Of a stretch of 64,000 nucleotides of DNA, positions 27,097 to 36,785 are shown one piece after another. Below the pieces are notes generated by a model. It made no database searches, was not told the DNA's origin, and saw only the letters and a program-made list of their open reading frames with translations. The DNA comes from an uncultured Schlesneria sp. (GTDB lineage: Bacteria; Planctomycetota; Planctomycetia; Planctomycetales; Planctomycetaceae): contig CAIULL010000128.1 in the NCBI GenBank assembly GCA_903899985.1, positions 1 to 64,000 of the forward strand, written 5' to 3'. How positions within the stretch are numbered: the stretch's first letter is position 1; the number at the start of each line of letters is the position of its first letter. A program made the translations under genes and the position numbers.

Positions 27097-29331
27097 GTGG
27101 TTCTGTCGAGCTCGCAATTCGTGACCGCTGGTGAGAAGAATGAAGTTCTGGGTGAGACTCTCATTCAGGACGCAGACGCGGTTCAAAAGTCGCTCGAATT
27201 GAGCGAGTTAGTCGGCGAGGCGCCGTCGGTCGTACCAGGTTATCGCATCCTGAAACCGATCGGTGAAGGGAAATACGGTTCGGTCTGGCTGGCCCGCGAG
27301 CAGAATACGGGAAAGCATGTGGCCATTAAGTTCTATACCCATCGTCGTGGAGTCGATTGGTCACTGCTGGGACGTGAAGTCGAAAAGCTGGCTGTGTTAT
27401 ACACGTCCCGAAACATTGTCGGTTTGCTTGCCGTTGGCTGGGACCATGATCCACCCTATTACGTGATGGAATACCTGGAAAACGGATCGTTGGCCGCCAG
27501 ATTAGCCGCTGGACCGCTGACGACAACGGATGCGGTCCGAATTGCGACGCGTGTCTGTCAGGCGCTGGTCCACGCACATGGCAGCGGGATTCTGCACTGT
27601 GATCTGAAGCCAGCGAATATCCTGCTCGATCAGGATTTTGAGCCTCGGCTCTGCGATTTTGGACAATCTCGCCTTGCGGATGAGCATAGTCATTCGCTGG
27701 GAACATTATTTTACATGGCACCTGAGCAGGCCGACTTAAAGGCCGTACCGGATGCTCGCTGGGACGTGTACGCCCTGGGAGCGTTGATTTACAACATGCT
27801 CACAGGCAGCCCTCCCTTCCGAACAGAAGAAAACGAGCGAAAGCTGAGTGCCGCCAGTTCGCTCGAAGATCGACTGGCGATTTATCGTCATCTTGTTCGC
27901 GCGAGTTCAAAGCCATCGACACACCGTCATATTTCAGGCGTCGATCAGCAACTTGTCGAAATCGTCGATCGCTGTCTGGCGGCTGATCCGGCCAAACGAT
28001 TTCCCAATGCTCAAGCGGTTCTCGACAAATTAACAGGTCGAGAACGATTTCGAGCACGTAGACCTTTGATTTTATTGGGACTGATTCTGCCTTTGTTGTT
28101 ATTGACATGCATTGTCCCGCTCGCCATGAAAACCATGAATGATGCGGTTCAGATTACACTCGAGAATCTGACGCGACGTGCGCTTGAAAGTGACGTCCTT
28201 TCAGCAAATCTGCTGGCTGACAGTATCAATCGCGAACTCGAAGATCGTCGTCATGAACTAGAAACCCTGGCAAAAGATATCCGACTTCGTGAGGAAGTTG
28301 CCGTGTTGGCAACATTGCCAAAGGAAAAGCGATTTCCGCTTGAACAGCGCCTTGATCGGCTCAAACGTGAAAATGATGAGCGTCTGAGAGAATTAAGCAG
28401 GGTTCTGGACGCCAGCTGGTTTCTACTGGACTCTTCGGGAATCCAGCGTTGGAGAAATCCCCCCAATTCCAGGCCCGATGAAAACCTTGCGAGGCGAGAT
28501 TTTTTCAACGGGAGTGGAATTGACTGGCCTGAAAATGAAGAAGTTCCGGTCGACATTCACGCGATCACCAGTTGCCATATTTCAATTCCGTTTAAGTCGA
28601 CGATGAGTGAGCTTTACGTCGTGGCGATGTCTGTTCCGATCTTCGATCCCAAAGAAGGCGAAGTCGTGATTGGTGTCTTGTGCAGGACACTGACCCTGGG
28701 AAGTTTAATCAAAGATTACCAGCGAAACTGGCAAAGCAAGGAAGCCGACGGTGTGAACAGAAAGCTGGCGATTGTCGATGGCGGAGATCTGGACGGCGAA
28801 CATCACTGGCAACTGTTGGCGCATAGCTGGATGGACGATTCAAAACTCGGGCAAATCACCGAAGCTGACTTCAGGAAGTTGAGGCTGGAAGGAAATGTGG
28901 ACAAGGACGTCATCCAGGACCTTGAACAATTAATGCGTCAAAGCCGAAAAGGGGAACAGGCCGCGATATCAGATGCCGAGATTGACCGGACCACGCGCTA
29001 TATCGACCCTGTTAATCAGTTTGATCCTGTCATTTACGGAGGTGAATGGCTGGCCGCTTTCAGCCCCGTTGGAAACACCAAATGGGTGGCTGTTGTTCAG
29101 GAACGGAAAGATGCTGCGCTTTTGCCCGTCCAGAATCTTCAGACCAGAATGCTGAATTCGGCGATTGTGGCGGTGCTTGTCGTTTTCGCGCTAGTCGCAG
29201 GATCTTGGTGGTTGATTATCGCCTTACTTAACGAGCGAGCTCCACGCTGGCTGAAGTTCTGGAACAAGAGTTCTGCGTCTTCTGCTTCTCCAAATATGTC
29301 ATTAACAGGCAAAAGCGCCGACAGTGCTTGA
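27097..29331 (+). CDS. Transmembrane Ser/Thr protein kinase with extracytoplasmic sensor domain
   Basis: A 744-residue Hanks-type kinase. The kinase domain covers about 50-315: glycine loop IGEGKYGSV at 55-63, Lys78 in VAIK, catalytic loop HCDLKPAN at 167-174, DFG at 187-189 and APE near 208. The catalytic loop has Cys168 where most kinases have Arg, so it is a non-RD kinase. A membrane helix at 323-345 is followed by a coiled-coil-like charged stretch and a region of about 350 residues resembling Cache-type sensors, then a second helix near 697-717 and a short cytoplasmic tail. The sensor region therefore lies outside the inner membrane. The GTG start has a G-rich stretch upstream. Confidence 0.92.
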   Translation: MVLSSSQFVTAGEKNEVLGETLIQDADAVQKSLELSELVGEAPSVVPGYRILKPIGEGKYGSVWLAREQNTGKHVAIKFYTHRRGVDWSLLGREVEKLAVLYTSRNIVGLLAVGWDHDPPYYVMEYLENGSLAARLAAGPLTTTDAVRIATRVCQALVHAHGSGILHCDLKPANILLDQDFEPRLCDFGQSRLADEHSHSLGTLFYMAPEQADLKAVPDARWDVYALGALIYNMLTGSPPFRTEENERKLSAASSLEDRLAIYRHLVRASSKPSTHRHISGVDQQLVEIVDRCLAADPAKRFPNAQAVLDKLTGRERFRARRPLILLGLILPLLLLTCIVPLAMKTMNDAVQITLENLTRRALESDVLSANLLADSINRELEDRRHELETLAKDIRLREEVAVLATLPKEKRFPLEQRLDRLKRENDERLRELSRVLDASWFLLDSSGIQRWRNPPNSRPDENLARRDFFNGSGIDWPENEEVPVDIHAITSCHISIPFKSTMSELYVVAMSVPIFDPKEGEVVIGVLCRTLTLGSLIKDYQRNWQSKEADGVNRKLAIVDGGDLDGEHHWQLLAHSWMDDSKLGQITEADFRKLRLEGNVDKDVIQDLEQLMRQSRKGEQAAISDAEIDRTTRYIDPVNQFDPVIYGGEWLAAFSPVGNTKWVAVVQERKDAALLPVQNLQTRMLNSAIVAVLVVFALVAGSWWLIIALLNERAPRWLKFWNKSSASSASPNMSLTGKSADSA

Positions 29332-29511
29332 CTGTCACATTCTACCCAAACCCCGTAATCCTTTTCGTCCAACGATGTGACGATGGAATCGTCAAACTCA
29401 AGTCAGGCCGCCGAACCGACGATCAAAGTGTATGACACCAGGGAGTTTTCTGTTTGCCCCCGATTCACATTGCGCGGCAATCCACTTCGAAAAATCGTAA
29501 AGGAATAATGA

Positions 29512-30090
29512 ATGTCGCATGGGAATCACGACCAGTTTCGGTTGGGCTTCCTGACGGCGGTTGAGGACGCAGAACGGGGATACGTTGGCGGCCTGCTGAT
29601 TACCAACCGATTCGGACGACCACTTGAATTCCAATGTACTGCGCCTGTCAAACCCAACAGGACGCAGCAAATCCTGTATGGCCCGACGTTAAGACCTTAC
29701 GTTTTAGGGGAACTAATCGGACGAACACTTCTCGAAAAGGTTGGCGTCAAACCACATCTGGTTCTCGTCGAATCCTTAGATCTGCTTGATCTTCGTGCCG
29801 CAACGTCAACTCCCGTTGTCAGCCTCGTTTCTTCGGTTAAGACATCGAAAACAAAAAAAGCCGAAGAAACAGAGGACGGGGAAAATGGGCAACCTGAAAA
29901 GAATCTGCCGAATTCCATGAGATTAGGGAATGAAGCGGTTGTATTTCACTCATCGCACGACGAAGACCGAACTGAAATTGAGAAGTTTGCAAAACTTGTC
30001 CCTTCCGATGCCGATCTTCGCGAGCCGTTTGAACGGGTTCGTGAGGCGTTGGAGGAAACAATCCGACTGAGCATGGCCCGGCCGGCATAG
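29512..30090 (+). CDS. Conserved-looking protein of unknown function
   Basis: A 192-residue soluble protein that I do not recognise. ATG 29512 has a good AAAGGA site about 9 bp upstream. Residues 1-100 look folded, with alternating hydrophobic strands (RLGFLTAVE, GGLLITNRFGRPLEFQ, ILYGPTLRPYVLGELI). A charged, low-complexity linker rich in Lys, Glu and Gly (108-130) follows, then a final helical part. The SNF2 ATPase gene starts 154 bp downstream on the same strand, so the two may be co-transcribed. Confidence 0.75.
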   Translation: MSHGNHDQFRLGFLTAVEDAERGYVGGLLITNRFGRPLEFQCTAPVKPNRTQQILYGPTLRPYVLGELIGRTLLEKVGVKPHLVLVESLDLLDLRAATSTPVVSLVSSVKTSKTKKAEETEDGENGQPEKNLPNSMRLGNEAVVFHSSHDEDRTEIEKFAKLVPSDADLREPFERVREALEETIRLSMARPA

Positions 30091-30244
30091 CACAATTCAT
30101 TTCACGTTTGCTTTTTTGAAATGTTGACATCGGGCGTGGCCGGTTCGATTCATTTCCTTATTGTCAACGTGGGTCGGTGTTCGGCGCAACATTTCAGTCT
30201 TAGCTCGATCCGTCGTTCGAGCACGGGTCGATCGAGGTGGTTAC

Positions 30245-32230
30245 ATGGCCGAGGCGAATACTTCTAAAGCCCGTTTGCGTTCCGCCGGGTCACCGCTTCA
30301 AGGCCCCCATTGGACGCCCCTGCAAGAGATTGACGCTCGAGAACTGGTTAGTAATACGCAAGATTCTCTTGACGAACTGATCAGCGATGTCGAAGTGACC
30401 GTCGTTCCAATAAAGATGCGCGTCGACATTCACTCCTCAGGCCAGAACGTCGCGCTCAAACGCTGGCCCGCAGTTGAAATCGAACCGCAAAGTCTGCCAA
30501 AAAGTCCAGGCTTGATGCCGTCGTGGAAGCCGACGAGGCCAAAGGTTTCGACTTATGGGATTCAGTTTCCCGAAGGAATGGCATTAATCGCCAAAAAAGA
30601 TGGCGACAAACCTGCGGGGAAGCAGGCGCCGGGCGAGATCATCCAATCCGCAGCTCCTCCGATTGAAATTTTGCCGGATTACGAGCCTCCGACTGTCGCT
30701 TCATTGATTGACGGACTTGACGAAGTTCCTCTTAAAAAGCCTGTGACTCGGATCAAGCCGCCCGAAGACGCGTTGTCGATCGAAGATCGACTCTTTTACC
30801 TGCTTCAGCCACCATTGCAATCGTGGCTTGCCGGCCAGGAACTGATCATGCCCTTCGAGCCGTTCCCGTATCAGTACGAAGGAATCGGCTGGCTGTTTTC
30901 CAAATCATCGGCGTTGCTTGCTGATGAAATGGGTCTCGGTAAAACGATGCAGACGATTACAGCCATTCGCCTTCTGGTCCGCAGCGGACAGGCTCGTCGA
31001 GTGTTGCTTGTCTGCCCGAAGCCGTTACTCCCGAACTGGCAAAGAGAATTTCGAACCTGGGCCGAAGAACTGCCGTTTGTCGTCGTTGAGGGGGACGGTG
31101 AGCGACGCAAGTTGACCTGGACAATGCCTGGCGTTCCTGTACTGATTGCCAATTACGAATCGCTGGTCCGTGACTTTGCCGCATTCGGGGAAGGAGAATT
31201 TCCCAAGTTTGATTTGATCGTGCTGGACGAAGCACAACGAATCAAAAACCGAACGTCGCGCACGGCAGTCACTGCACGTGCACTGCCTCGTCGCCGCAGT
31301 TGGGCGCTGACCGGGACGCCGATCGAAAATCGTCCGGAAGAACTGGGTGCACTTTACGAATTTCTCGAAGTCGTTCCCCCCAACGCCACTCCTGATTTGC
31401 GACAGTTACAGTCGCTGGCCAAGCAATTCATCCTTCGAAGAACAAAAAACCTCGTGATGAAGGATATGCCGCCACGTCTTGATCGCGATGCGTATCTTGA
31501 ATTGCTTCCTGCTCAAAAGTCAGCCTATGAAATGGCGGAAAAAGAAGGTGTGATTCAACTGAATGAACTTGGAGATTCCATCTCCGTTCAGCACGTTTTT
31601 GAACTCGTTCTGCGATTAAAACAGATTACTAATTTCGACCCGTTGACGGGCGAAAGCGCGAAGCTGGAACGGCTCGAAGCGGATATGGAGGAAATTGCCG
31701 CCAGTGGAGGCAAAGCCATTCTTTTCAGTCAATGGACCAAAGTCATCGACTGGCTGGCGAAACCCATGGAAAAATATGGCGCGCTGATTTATCACGGTGG
31801 CATTCCCAACAAGCAGCGTGAACCAATCCTCGCCAAGTTCAAGGAAGATCCGAATGCCCACATCCTGATGATGAGCTACGGCACCGGGGCTGTCGGATTG
31901 AACCTGCAATTTGCAGGATATGTGTTTCTTTTTGATCGGTGGTGGAATCCGGCAATTGAAGACCAGGCGATTAATCGTGCCCACCGAATCGGTTGCAAAA
32001 GCCAGGTCATCGTGACCCGATTTATTTCGAAAGACACGATTGAAGAACGAATTGACAAAGTTCTGACGGAAAAGCGAGAACTGTTTGCCGCCATTCTGGG
32101 AGACGGTGACGATACAAATGTCTCGCTGAGTATGAATGCTGCAGAGATCTTCGGACTTTTCGACCTGAAAGCTCGACATGGCAAAGGAACTCGCGCCATC
32201 GGCCCCAAAGCGGCCCCCCCAACGACGTGA
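30245..32230 (+). CDS. SNF2-family DNA-dependent ATPase / helicase-like protein
   Basis: Superfamily 2 motor of 661 residues. The first 200 residues are an N-terminal extension without a known domain. The motor follows with motif I DEMGLGKT at 227-234, motif II DEAQ near 329, motif [11 protein letters not shown], and in the second lobe [18 protein letters not shown] and the [10 protein letters not shown] motif VI. No nuclease or methyltransferase domain is fused. ATG 30245 is chosen because GAGGTGG lies about 5 bp upstream; the frame is open to 30161. Bacterial SNF2 proteins remodel protein-DNA or RNA polymerase-DNA complexes; the target here is unknown. Confidence 0.92.
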   Translation: MAEANTSKARLRSAGSPLQGPHWTPLQEIDARELVSNTQDSLDELISDVEVTVVPIKMRVDIHSSGQNVALKRWPAVEIEPQSLPKSPGLMPSWKPTRPKVSTYGIQFPEGMALIAKKDGDKPAGKQAPGEIIQSAAPPIEILPDYEPPTVASLIDGLDEVPLKKPVTRIKPPEDALSIEDRLFYLLQPPLQSWLAGQELIMPFEPFPYQYEGIGWLFSKSSALLADEMGLGKTMQTITAIRLLVRSGQARRVLLVCPKPLLPNWQREFRTWAEELPFVVVEGDGERRKLTWTMPGVPVLIANYESLVRDFAAFGEGEFPKFDLIVLDEAQRIKNRTSRTAVTARALPRRRSWALTGTPIENRPEELGALYEFLEVVPPNATPDLRQLQSLAKQFILRRTKNLVMKDMPPRLDRDAYLELLPAQKSAYEMAEKEGVIQLNELGDSISVQHVFELVLRLKQITNFDPLTGESAKLERLEADMEEIAASGGKAILFSQWTKVIDWLAKPMEKYGALIYHGGIPNKQREPILAKFKEDPNAHILMMSYGTGAVGLNLQFAGYVFLFDRWWNPAIEDQAINRAHRIGCKSQVIVTRFISKDTIEERIDKVLTEKRELFAAILGDGDDTNVSLSMNAAEIFGLFDLKARHGKGTRAIGPKAAPPTT

Positions 32231-32361
32231 CCTTCGAAGTTTGGATTGGGTTTGATCGTTTCCTTCTGTTCGGATAATGTCTGGAGCAGGAATGATTGGC
32301 TTTCCTGACCGCACTGATGTGCGAAACAGGCATGCCAGGATGATTGAGAAGGATCGTTCGA

Positions 32362-33222
32362 ATGCCAAGGAATGTCGCCCGACGTGTCCGTTGTTTTATT
32401 CTATTGAAACAATTCGTGGCAGGTGTCTTGTCCCTGACGCTTGGCGCGTCCGTGTCTCTGGCACAAACGCGTGCTGAGCCGGTGAAGACAACTGCTCCCA
32501 AGGTCGTTCCGGAAATTCAACCGGCAGCTGACGAAGCCCATCCGCTCTACGTTCCACTGCAGATGGCTTATCAGGCCATGGAGCCTTTGTCAGAAGTTCG
32601 TGATTACGAATGTGTGTTCACCAAGCGTGAACTGATCGGTAAGAAGCTGGTCAAGACATCGATGAAAATGAAGTTCCGCGACGAACCGTTCAGTGTCTAT
32701 CTGAAATTCCTCGACACGAATGCAGGTCGAGAGGTTCTGTACGTCAAAGGACAAAACAACAATAACCTGCTGGTTCGAGAAGCGGGTATTAAAGCTCTCG
32801 TGGGTGTCGTAACACTTTCACCCACCGGACCTGATGCGATGGCCGAAAACCGACATCCGGTCTCCTCAATCGGCATGAAAGAAATGCTCAATATGGTCAT
32901 TAAACAGTGGGAGGCTGAGGCTAAATTCGGGGGAACGACAACCCAGAAAAGACCCGACTCGAAACTCCCAACGGGTGAAACGTGCACCGTCTACGAATCA
33001 GTTCACGAAAAGCCTTATAAAGATTTCAAATTTCACACGACTCGTTTGTGGATCGATGATAAGTCAGGTCTGGCTATCGGCGTTCAACAACTCGGCTTTC
33101 CTGGCAAGAACGACAAAGAGCCACCGACCGTCGAAGAATATTTTTACACCGATCTCAAGCTGAATCGAAAACTGACTGACGCTGACTTCGACAAGTCGAA
33201 CAAGAGCTATTCCTTCCGATGA
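32362..33222 (+). CDS. Exported DUF1571 family protein
   Basis: A 286-residue protein with a signal peptide (basic start, hydrophobic FVAGVLSLTLGASVSLA, cleavage near residue 36). The mature part begins with a helix containing YQAMEPLSEVRDYECVFTKRE and continues as beta-rich sequence typical of DUF1571 proteins, which are concentrated in planctomycetes; the fold may resemble LolA/LolB-type lipid carriers, but that is uncertain. ATG 32362 has GAAGGA about 8 bp upstream. The last four bases overlap the panC start (ATGA), so the two are translationally coupled. Confidence 0.85.
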   Translation: MPRNVARRVRCFILLKQFVAGVLSLTLGASVSLAQTRAEPVKTTAPKVVPEIQPAADEAHPLYVPLQMAYQAMEPLSEVRDYECVFTKRELIGKKLVKTSMKMKFRDEPFSVYLKFLDTNAGREVLYVKGQNNNNLLVREAGIKALVGVVTLSPTGPDAMAENRHPVSSIGMKEMLNMVIKQWEAEAKFGGTTTQKRPDSKLPTGETCTVYESVHEKPYKDFKFHTTRLWIDDKSGLAIGVQQLGFPGKNDKEPPTVEEYFYTDLKLNRKLTDADFDKSNKSYSFR

Positions 33223-34097
33223 CACAACGAATTCTGCCATCGCCGACCCCAGTTGTGGCCGAGACTTTGGCCGAAATTCGAGCATCGATTGCTGATTCTC
33301 GGAAAACCGGTCGATCGATCGGATTTGTTCCGACGATGGGAGCCCTTCACGCAGGACATGTCAGCCTGATCGAGCGAGCCAGATCAGAATGCGATACGGT
33401 CGTCGTCAGTATCTTCGTCAATCCAACTCAATTTGGTCCGAATGAAGATTTTCAACGTTACCCACGACCCCGTGAACTTGATTTGAAAATCTGCGGCGAT
33501 GCCGGTGCGGACATCGTTTTTTACCCAAGTGTCGACGTGATGTATCCCGTCGGCTATCGCACTTTCGTTGAAGTACAGGGATTATCTGACATCCTGGAAG
33601 GGGCAATCAGGCCCGGTCATTTTCGCGGCGTCGCGACAGTGGTGACCAAGTTATTCATGATTGTTCTGGCTGATCGAGCCTTTTTCGGCCAAAAGGATTA
33701 TCAGCAGCAGTTGCTGATTCGAACAATGACGAACGAGCTGAATATTCCAACAGAGATCGTAACGTGTCCCACATTGCGCGACCCCGACGGAATGGCGATG
33801 AGCAGCCGCAATGCCTACCTCTCGGCAGACGAACGGCAACGTGGGCTGTGCTTGTCACAAGCCCTGAATCACGTCGCAAATCTGGTCGAAGCTGGGGAAC
33901 GAGACGTTCAGAAGCTTGAGCGACAACTTTGTGAGCGAATGGCTGCGACGACGGGAGTGATTGTCGACTACGGAGTGATCGTTGATGCCGGAACGTTATC
34001 CGGATTAACCGATGCGGTCCCCGAAATGGTTGCATTGGTCGCGGCTCGCGTCGGAACGACTCGATTGATCGATAACCGTGTCTTAAGACTGGCTTAA
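33219..34097 (+). CDS. panC: Pantothenate synthetase
   Basis: Joins pantoate and beta-alanine with ATP to make pantothenate, the last step of vitamin B5 synthesis. The 292-residue length is normal. The HIGH-type motif is MGALHAGH (40-47), followed by NPTQFGPNEDF, the FGQKDYQQ segment and the MSSRN signature that replaces KMSKS. The start ATG overlaps the DUF1571 stop by four bases. lgt follows 26 bp downstream, so DUF1571, panC and lgt probably share a transcript. panB and panD are not in the window. Confidence 0.97.
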   Translation: MTQRILPSPTPVVAETLAEIRASIADSRKTGRSIGFVPTMGALHAGHVSLIERARSECDTVVVSIFVNPTQFGPNEDFQRYPRPRELDLKICGDAGADIVFYPSVDVMYPVGYRTFVEVQGLSDILEGAIRPGHFRGVATVVTKLFMIVLADRAFFGQKDYQQQLLIRTMTNELNIPTEIVTCPTLRDPDGMAMSSRNAYLSADERQRGLCLSQALNHVANLVEAGERDVQKLERQLCERMAATTGVIVDYGVIVDAGTLSGLTDAVPEMVALVAARVGTTRLIDNRVLRLA

Positions 34098-34123
34098 CGA
34101 ATTACGAATGAGGAATTCGACAA

Positions 34124-35266
34124 ATGCGCCAAGTTCTTTTTCAAATCCCCTTGGATCGCCCGTGGAACCTGGGACCGTTCGGCGAAGTCCCCGGTTTTGG
34201 CTTCGGTCTTGTGCTGGTTCTCTGGGTGTTGATTGGCATCATGATTTTCATTTCACATGGTCGCGACACCGACTGGAAATTAGACCTTTCCCATGAATTG
34301 TCATCATTTGCGTACTGGCTGGTCGTCGCGGGAATGATTGTGTTCGGTGCTCCGTACATCGGAGGATATCTCCGTGAGAACGGTTCACCGAACTTCCGTG
34401 ATGGATTGCCGGTTTTTGGTTACGGGCTGATGCTCTTTATCGGTTTTAGCTCCGCAGTTTCACTCGCGACCTTTCGCGCCGAACGTGAAGGACTTTCCAG
34501 TGATTTGATCTGGGATCTGTCAATCTGGCTGTTTATTCCAGGCATTGTTGGAGCTCGTTTATATTATCTTTGCCAATACTATGACCGAGTCTTCACCGGT
34601 GTGCCCAGCTCGGAATGGTTGATGGCCGCATTCAATCTCTCGCAAGGTGGGATCGTCTTATATGGCGGCCTGATCGGCGGAGCGCTGGGTTATTTTGCCT
34701 TCTGTTTTGTACGTCACATCAGGCCACTCGCTCTGGCTGATATTATTGTCCCCTCCGTATTCGTCGGCATCGGATTTGGCCGGATCGGCTGCTTCTTGAA
34801 CGGTTGCTGCTACGGTGCCGCCAGTTCGCTGCCGTGGGCGGTTCAATTTCCACGCGACAGCGCCACATTTGCGTCCATGGTGGAAAAGGGACTGGTTGAC
34901 ATCAATGCAGCCTGCACACCTCCACTGCATCCGACACAAATCTACAGTTCGATCGACGGCTTCATCATCGCGGGAATCACTGCGTGGTATTTCGGACACC
35001 GGCGGCGAAACGGTGAAGTCCTGGCCGTCGCACTTTTGATTTACCCGGTCACACGCTTTTGCATGGAACTATTGCGCGCCGATGAAGTGGGGCAATTGAA
35101 GACCAATTTGACGACAGCACAACTCGTCAGTATTGGACTTTTCGTCGTTAATCTCATTTTTATGGCTTACCTCTCGCGACGCCCTGCAGTTCGCGAACCA
35201 ATCGTTTTGCCGCCGCAAAACACCAAACCTTTAGCCACATCAGCCTCGCGTATCGTCAACATTTGA
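34124..35266 (+). CDS. lgt: Prolipoprotein diacylglyceryl transferase with N-terminal extension
   Basis: Integral membrane enzyme that moves diacylglycerol from phosphatidylglycerol to the lipobox cysteine of prolipoproteins. The family signature GRIGCFLNGCCYG lies near residues 219-231 with its catalytic Arg, and HPTQIYSS near 268. The 380 residues exceed the 291 of E. coli Lgt: about 90 extra residues with two additional predicted helices precede the first core segment, which begins around VFGYGLMLFIGF. ATG 34124 has GAGG about 10 bp upstream. Confidence 0.95.
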   Translation: MRQVLFQIPLDRPWNLGPFGEVPGFGFGLVLVLWVLIGIMIFISHGRDTDWKLDLSHELSSFAYWLVVAGMIVFGAPYIGGYLRENGSPNFRDGLPVFGYGLMLFIGFSSAVSLATFRAEREGLSSDLIWDLSIWLFIPGIVGARLYYLCQYYDRVFTGVPSSEWLMAAFNLSQGGIVLYGGLIGGALGYFAFCFVRHIRPLALADIIVPSVFVGIGFGRIGCFLNGCCYGAASSLPWAVQFPRDSATFASMVEKGLVDINAACTPPLHPTQIYSSIDGFIIAGITAWYFGHRRRNGEVLAVALLIYPVTRFCMELLRADEVGQLKTNLTTAQLVSIGLFVVNLIFMAYLSRRPAVREPIVLPPQNTKPLATSASRIVNI

Positions 35267-35421
35267 AGTGCGGGATATGTGCGACTGCGCCAGACAAGAT
35301 CCTGAAACAGGTTTGCGCAAAATCCAAAAGCTCATGTTTGCCGACGATCATCAATCGGTTTGACGCGATCTCATTGCTTTGACAAAACGCTTGTTTGATG
35401 CGTAGTCGGTACGCACCGTTC

Positions 35422-35440
35422 CGATTTTACTCTAAAATCG
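35422..35440 (+). promoter_or_regulatory. Perfect 8-bp inverted repeat at the uvrC start
   Basis: CGATTTTA (35422-35429) and TAAAATCG (35433-35440) are separated by CTC, and the second arm ends 4 bp before the uvrC ATG. It occupies the place where a ribosome-binding site would be, and no Shine-Dalgarno is visible. It could be an operator or an RNA hairpin restricting initiation. It does not match the classical LexA boxes of E. coli or Bacillus. Confidence 0.4.
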
Positions 35441-35444
35441 TCTT

Positions 35445-36785
35445 ATGACCGATTTGCCCCCCGAACCACAGCCAACCGTTGACCCGAAAGAAAAGGTGAA
35501 GTCGTTCCCCTCGTCGCCCGGCGTCTATCTGATGAAAGACGACAAAGGCCGCGTGATCTACATCGGCAAAGCTGTCAACCTGAGGAATCGAGCGGGAAGT
35601 TATTTCACAAAACAAGCCGCCGAGGACATCCGTACGGCGAATCTGGTTCCGGAGATCAAAGACCTCGATTTCATCGTGACCGATAGTGAAGTCGACGCAT
35701 TGTTGCTCGAAGCGAGGCTCGTGAAAGATGTTCAGCCTCGCTTCAACCAAGAGCTCAAAGACGACAAGACGTTTCCGTACCTCGAAATCTTTATTCGCGA
35801 GGAATTCCCGCGAGTCGAGTTCACTCGCAAACCACGACCGCGTGGCACCAAGCTTTACGGCCCTTTCACCAACGCCAAGCGATTGCGTGGTGCCATCGTT
35901 GTCCTGCAACAGATCTTCCAGTTCCGCAACTGCACATTGGATATCAAAGAGGCGGACGACCGCTGGCGCTGGTTCCGTCCCTGTCTGCTGGCAAGCATCA
36001 ATCAATGTTCCGCTCCCTGTAACCAGCGAATCAGCCGAGAAGCTTACCGGCGGGATATCCGTCGACTTCGATTATTCCTGGACGGCAAGAAAGAAAGTCT
36101 GTTCAAAGAACTTCGACGCGAAATGCAGTTGGCATCCAAAGAACTGAAGTTCGAAAAAGCAGCGCGTCTTCGTGATCAGATTAAATCTCTTGAAAACCTC
36201 AATCTTTGTGGCGACCTGCGGGAACACGCTCAGCCCGAAGTCTTTCAAGTCGACCCGAAGCGAGGATTGCTCGGGCTGAAAAAAGTGTTTGACCTTCCAG
36301 CAATTCCGCGAAGGATTGAGGGGATGGATATTGCTCACCTGCAAGGAGGCGAAACCGTTGCCAGTTGCGTCCAGTTCATTGATGGTCTTCCCTTCAAGCA
36401 GGGCTACAAGCGATTCAAAATTCGCACAGTCGATGGGGTCGACGACTTTGCTTCCATGCGAGAAGTCGTCAGCCGCCACTTTCGACGCCTACAACAGGAG
36501 AGCGAGCCGTTTCCGGACTTGCTGCTGATTGATGGAGGCAAAGGTCAACTTGGTGCCGCAATGGCCGCACTTGAAAGTATCGACGTAAAAGCTCCCTTTG
36601 TCTGTTCACTTGCCAAGAAAGAAGAAGAGTTATTCTTGCCCGGTCAGTCTGAACCGAAAGTCCTGAGCAAGCACTCGTTCGCGCTGAGGCTGCTGCAGTA
36701 TGTACGCGACGAATCTCACCGTTTCGCTCAGCAGTATCATCATCTTCTTCGAAAGAAATCGACGTTTGGGGACGATGCAAAGTGA
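35445..36785 (+). CDS. uvrC: Short UvrC-like excinuclease subunit
   Basis: A 446-residue protein with the N-terminal GIY-YIG nuclease domain (GVY at 26-28, YIG at 39-41), a cysteine-containing region (CLLASINQCSAPC), the UVR motif near 226-255 and the RNase H-like second nuclease domain from about 293 (GMDIAHLQGGETVAS, then LLLIDGGKGQL). It stops just after that domain and lacks the C-terminal tandem helix-hairpin-helix DNA-binding domain; the linker between UVR and RNase H-like domains is also short. E. coli UvrC has 610 residues. Both nuclease domains look intact, so dual incision is possible in principle. Confidence 0.92.
   Translation: MTDLPPEPQPTVDPKEKVKSFPSSPGVYLMKDDKGRVIYIGKAVNLRNRAGSYFTKQAAEDIRTANLVPEIKDLDFIVTDSEVDALLLEARLVKDVQPRFNQELKDDKTFPYLEIFIREEFPRVEFTRKPRPRGTKLYGPFTNAKRLRGAIVVLQQIFQFRNCTLDIKEADDRWRWFRPCLLASINQCSAPCNQRISREAYRRDIRRLRLFLDGKKESLFKELRREMQLASKELKFEKAARLRDQIKSLENLNLCGDLREHAQPEVFQVDPKRGLLGLKKVFDLPAIPRRIEGMDIAHLQGGETVASCVQFIDGLPFKQGYKRFKIRTVDGVDDFASMREVVSRHFRRLQQESEPFPDLLLIDGGKGQLGAAMAALESIDVKAPFVCSLAKKEEELFLPGQSEPKVLSKHSFALRLLQYVRDESHRFAQQYHHLLRKKSTFGDDAK

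Noticed and set aside
30245-32230. SNF2 gene as part of a DISARM-like or other defence island
   Set aside because: No methyltransferase, DUF1998, phospholipase D or other defence gene is nearby.
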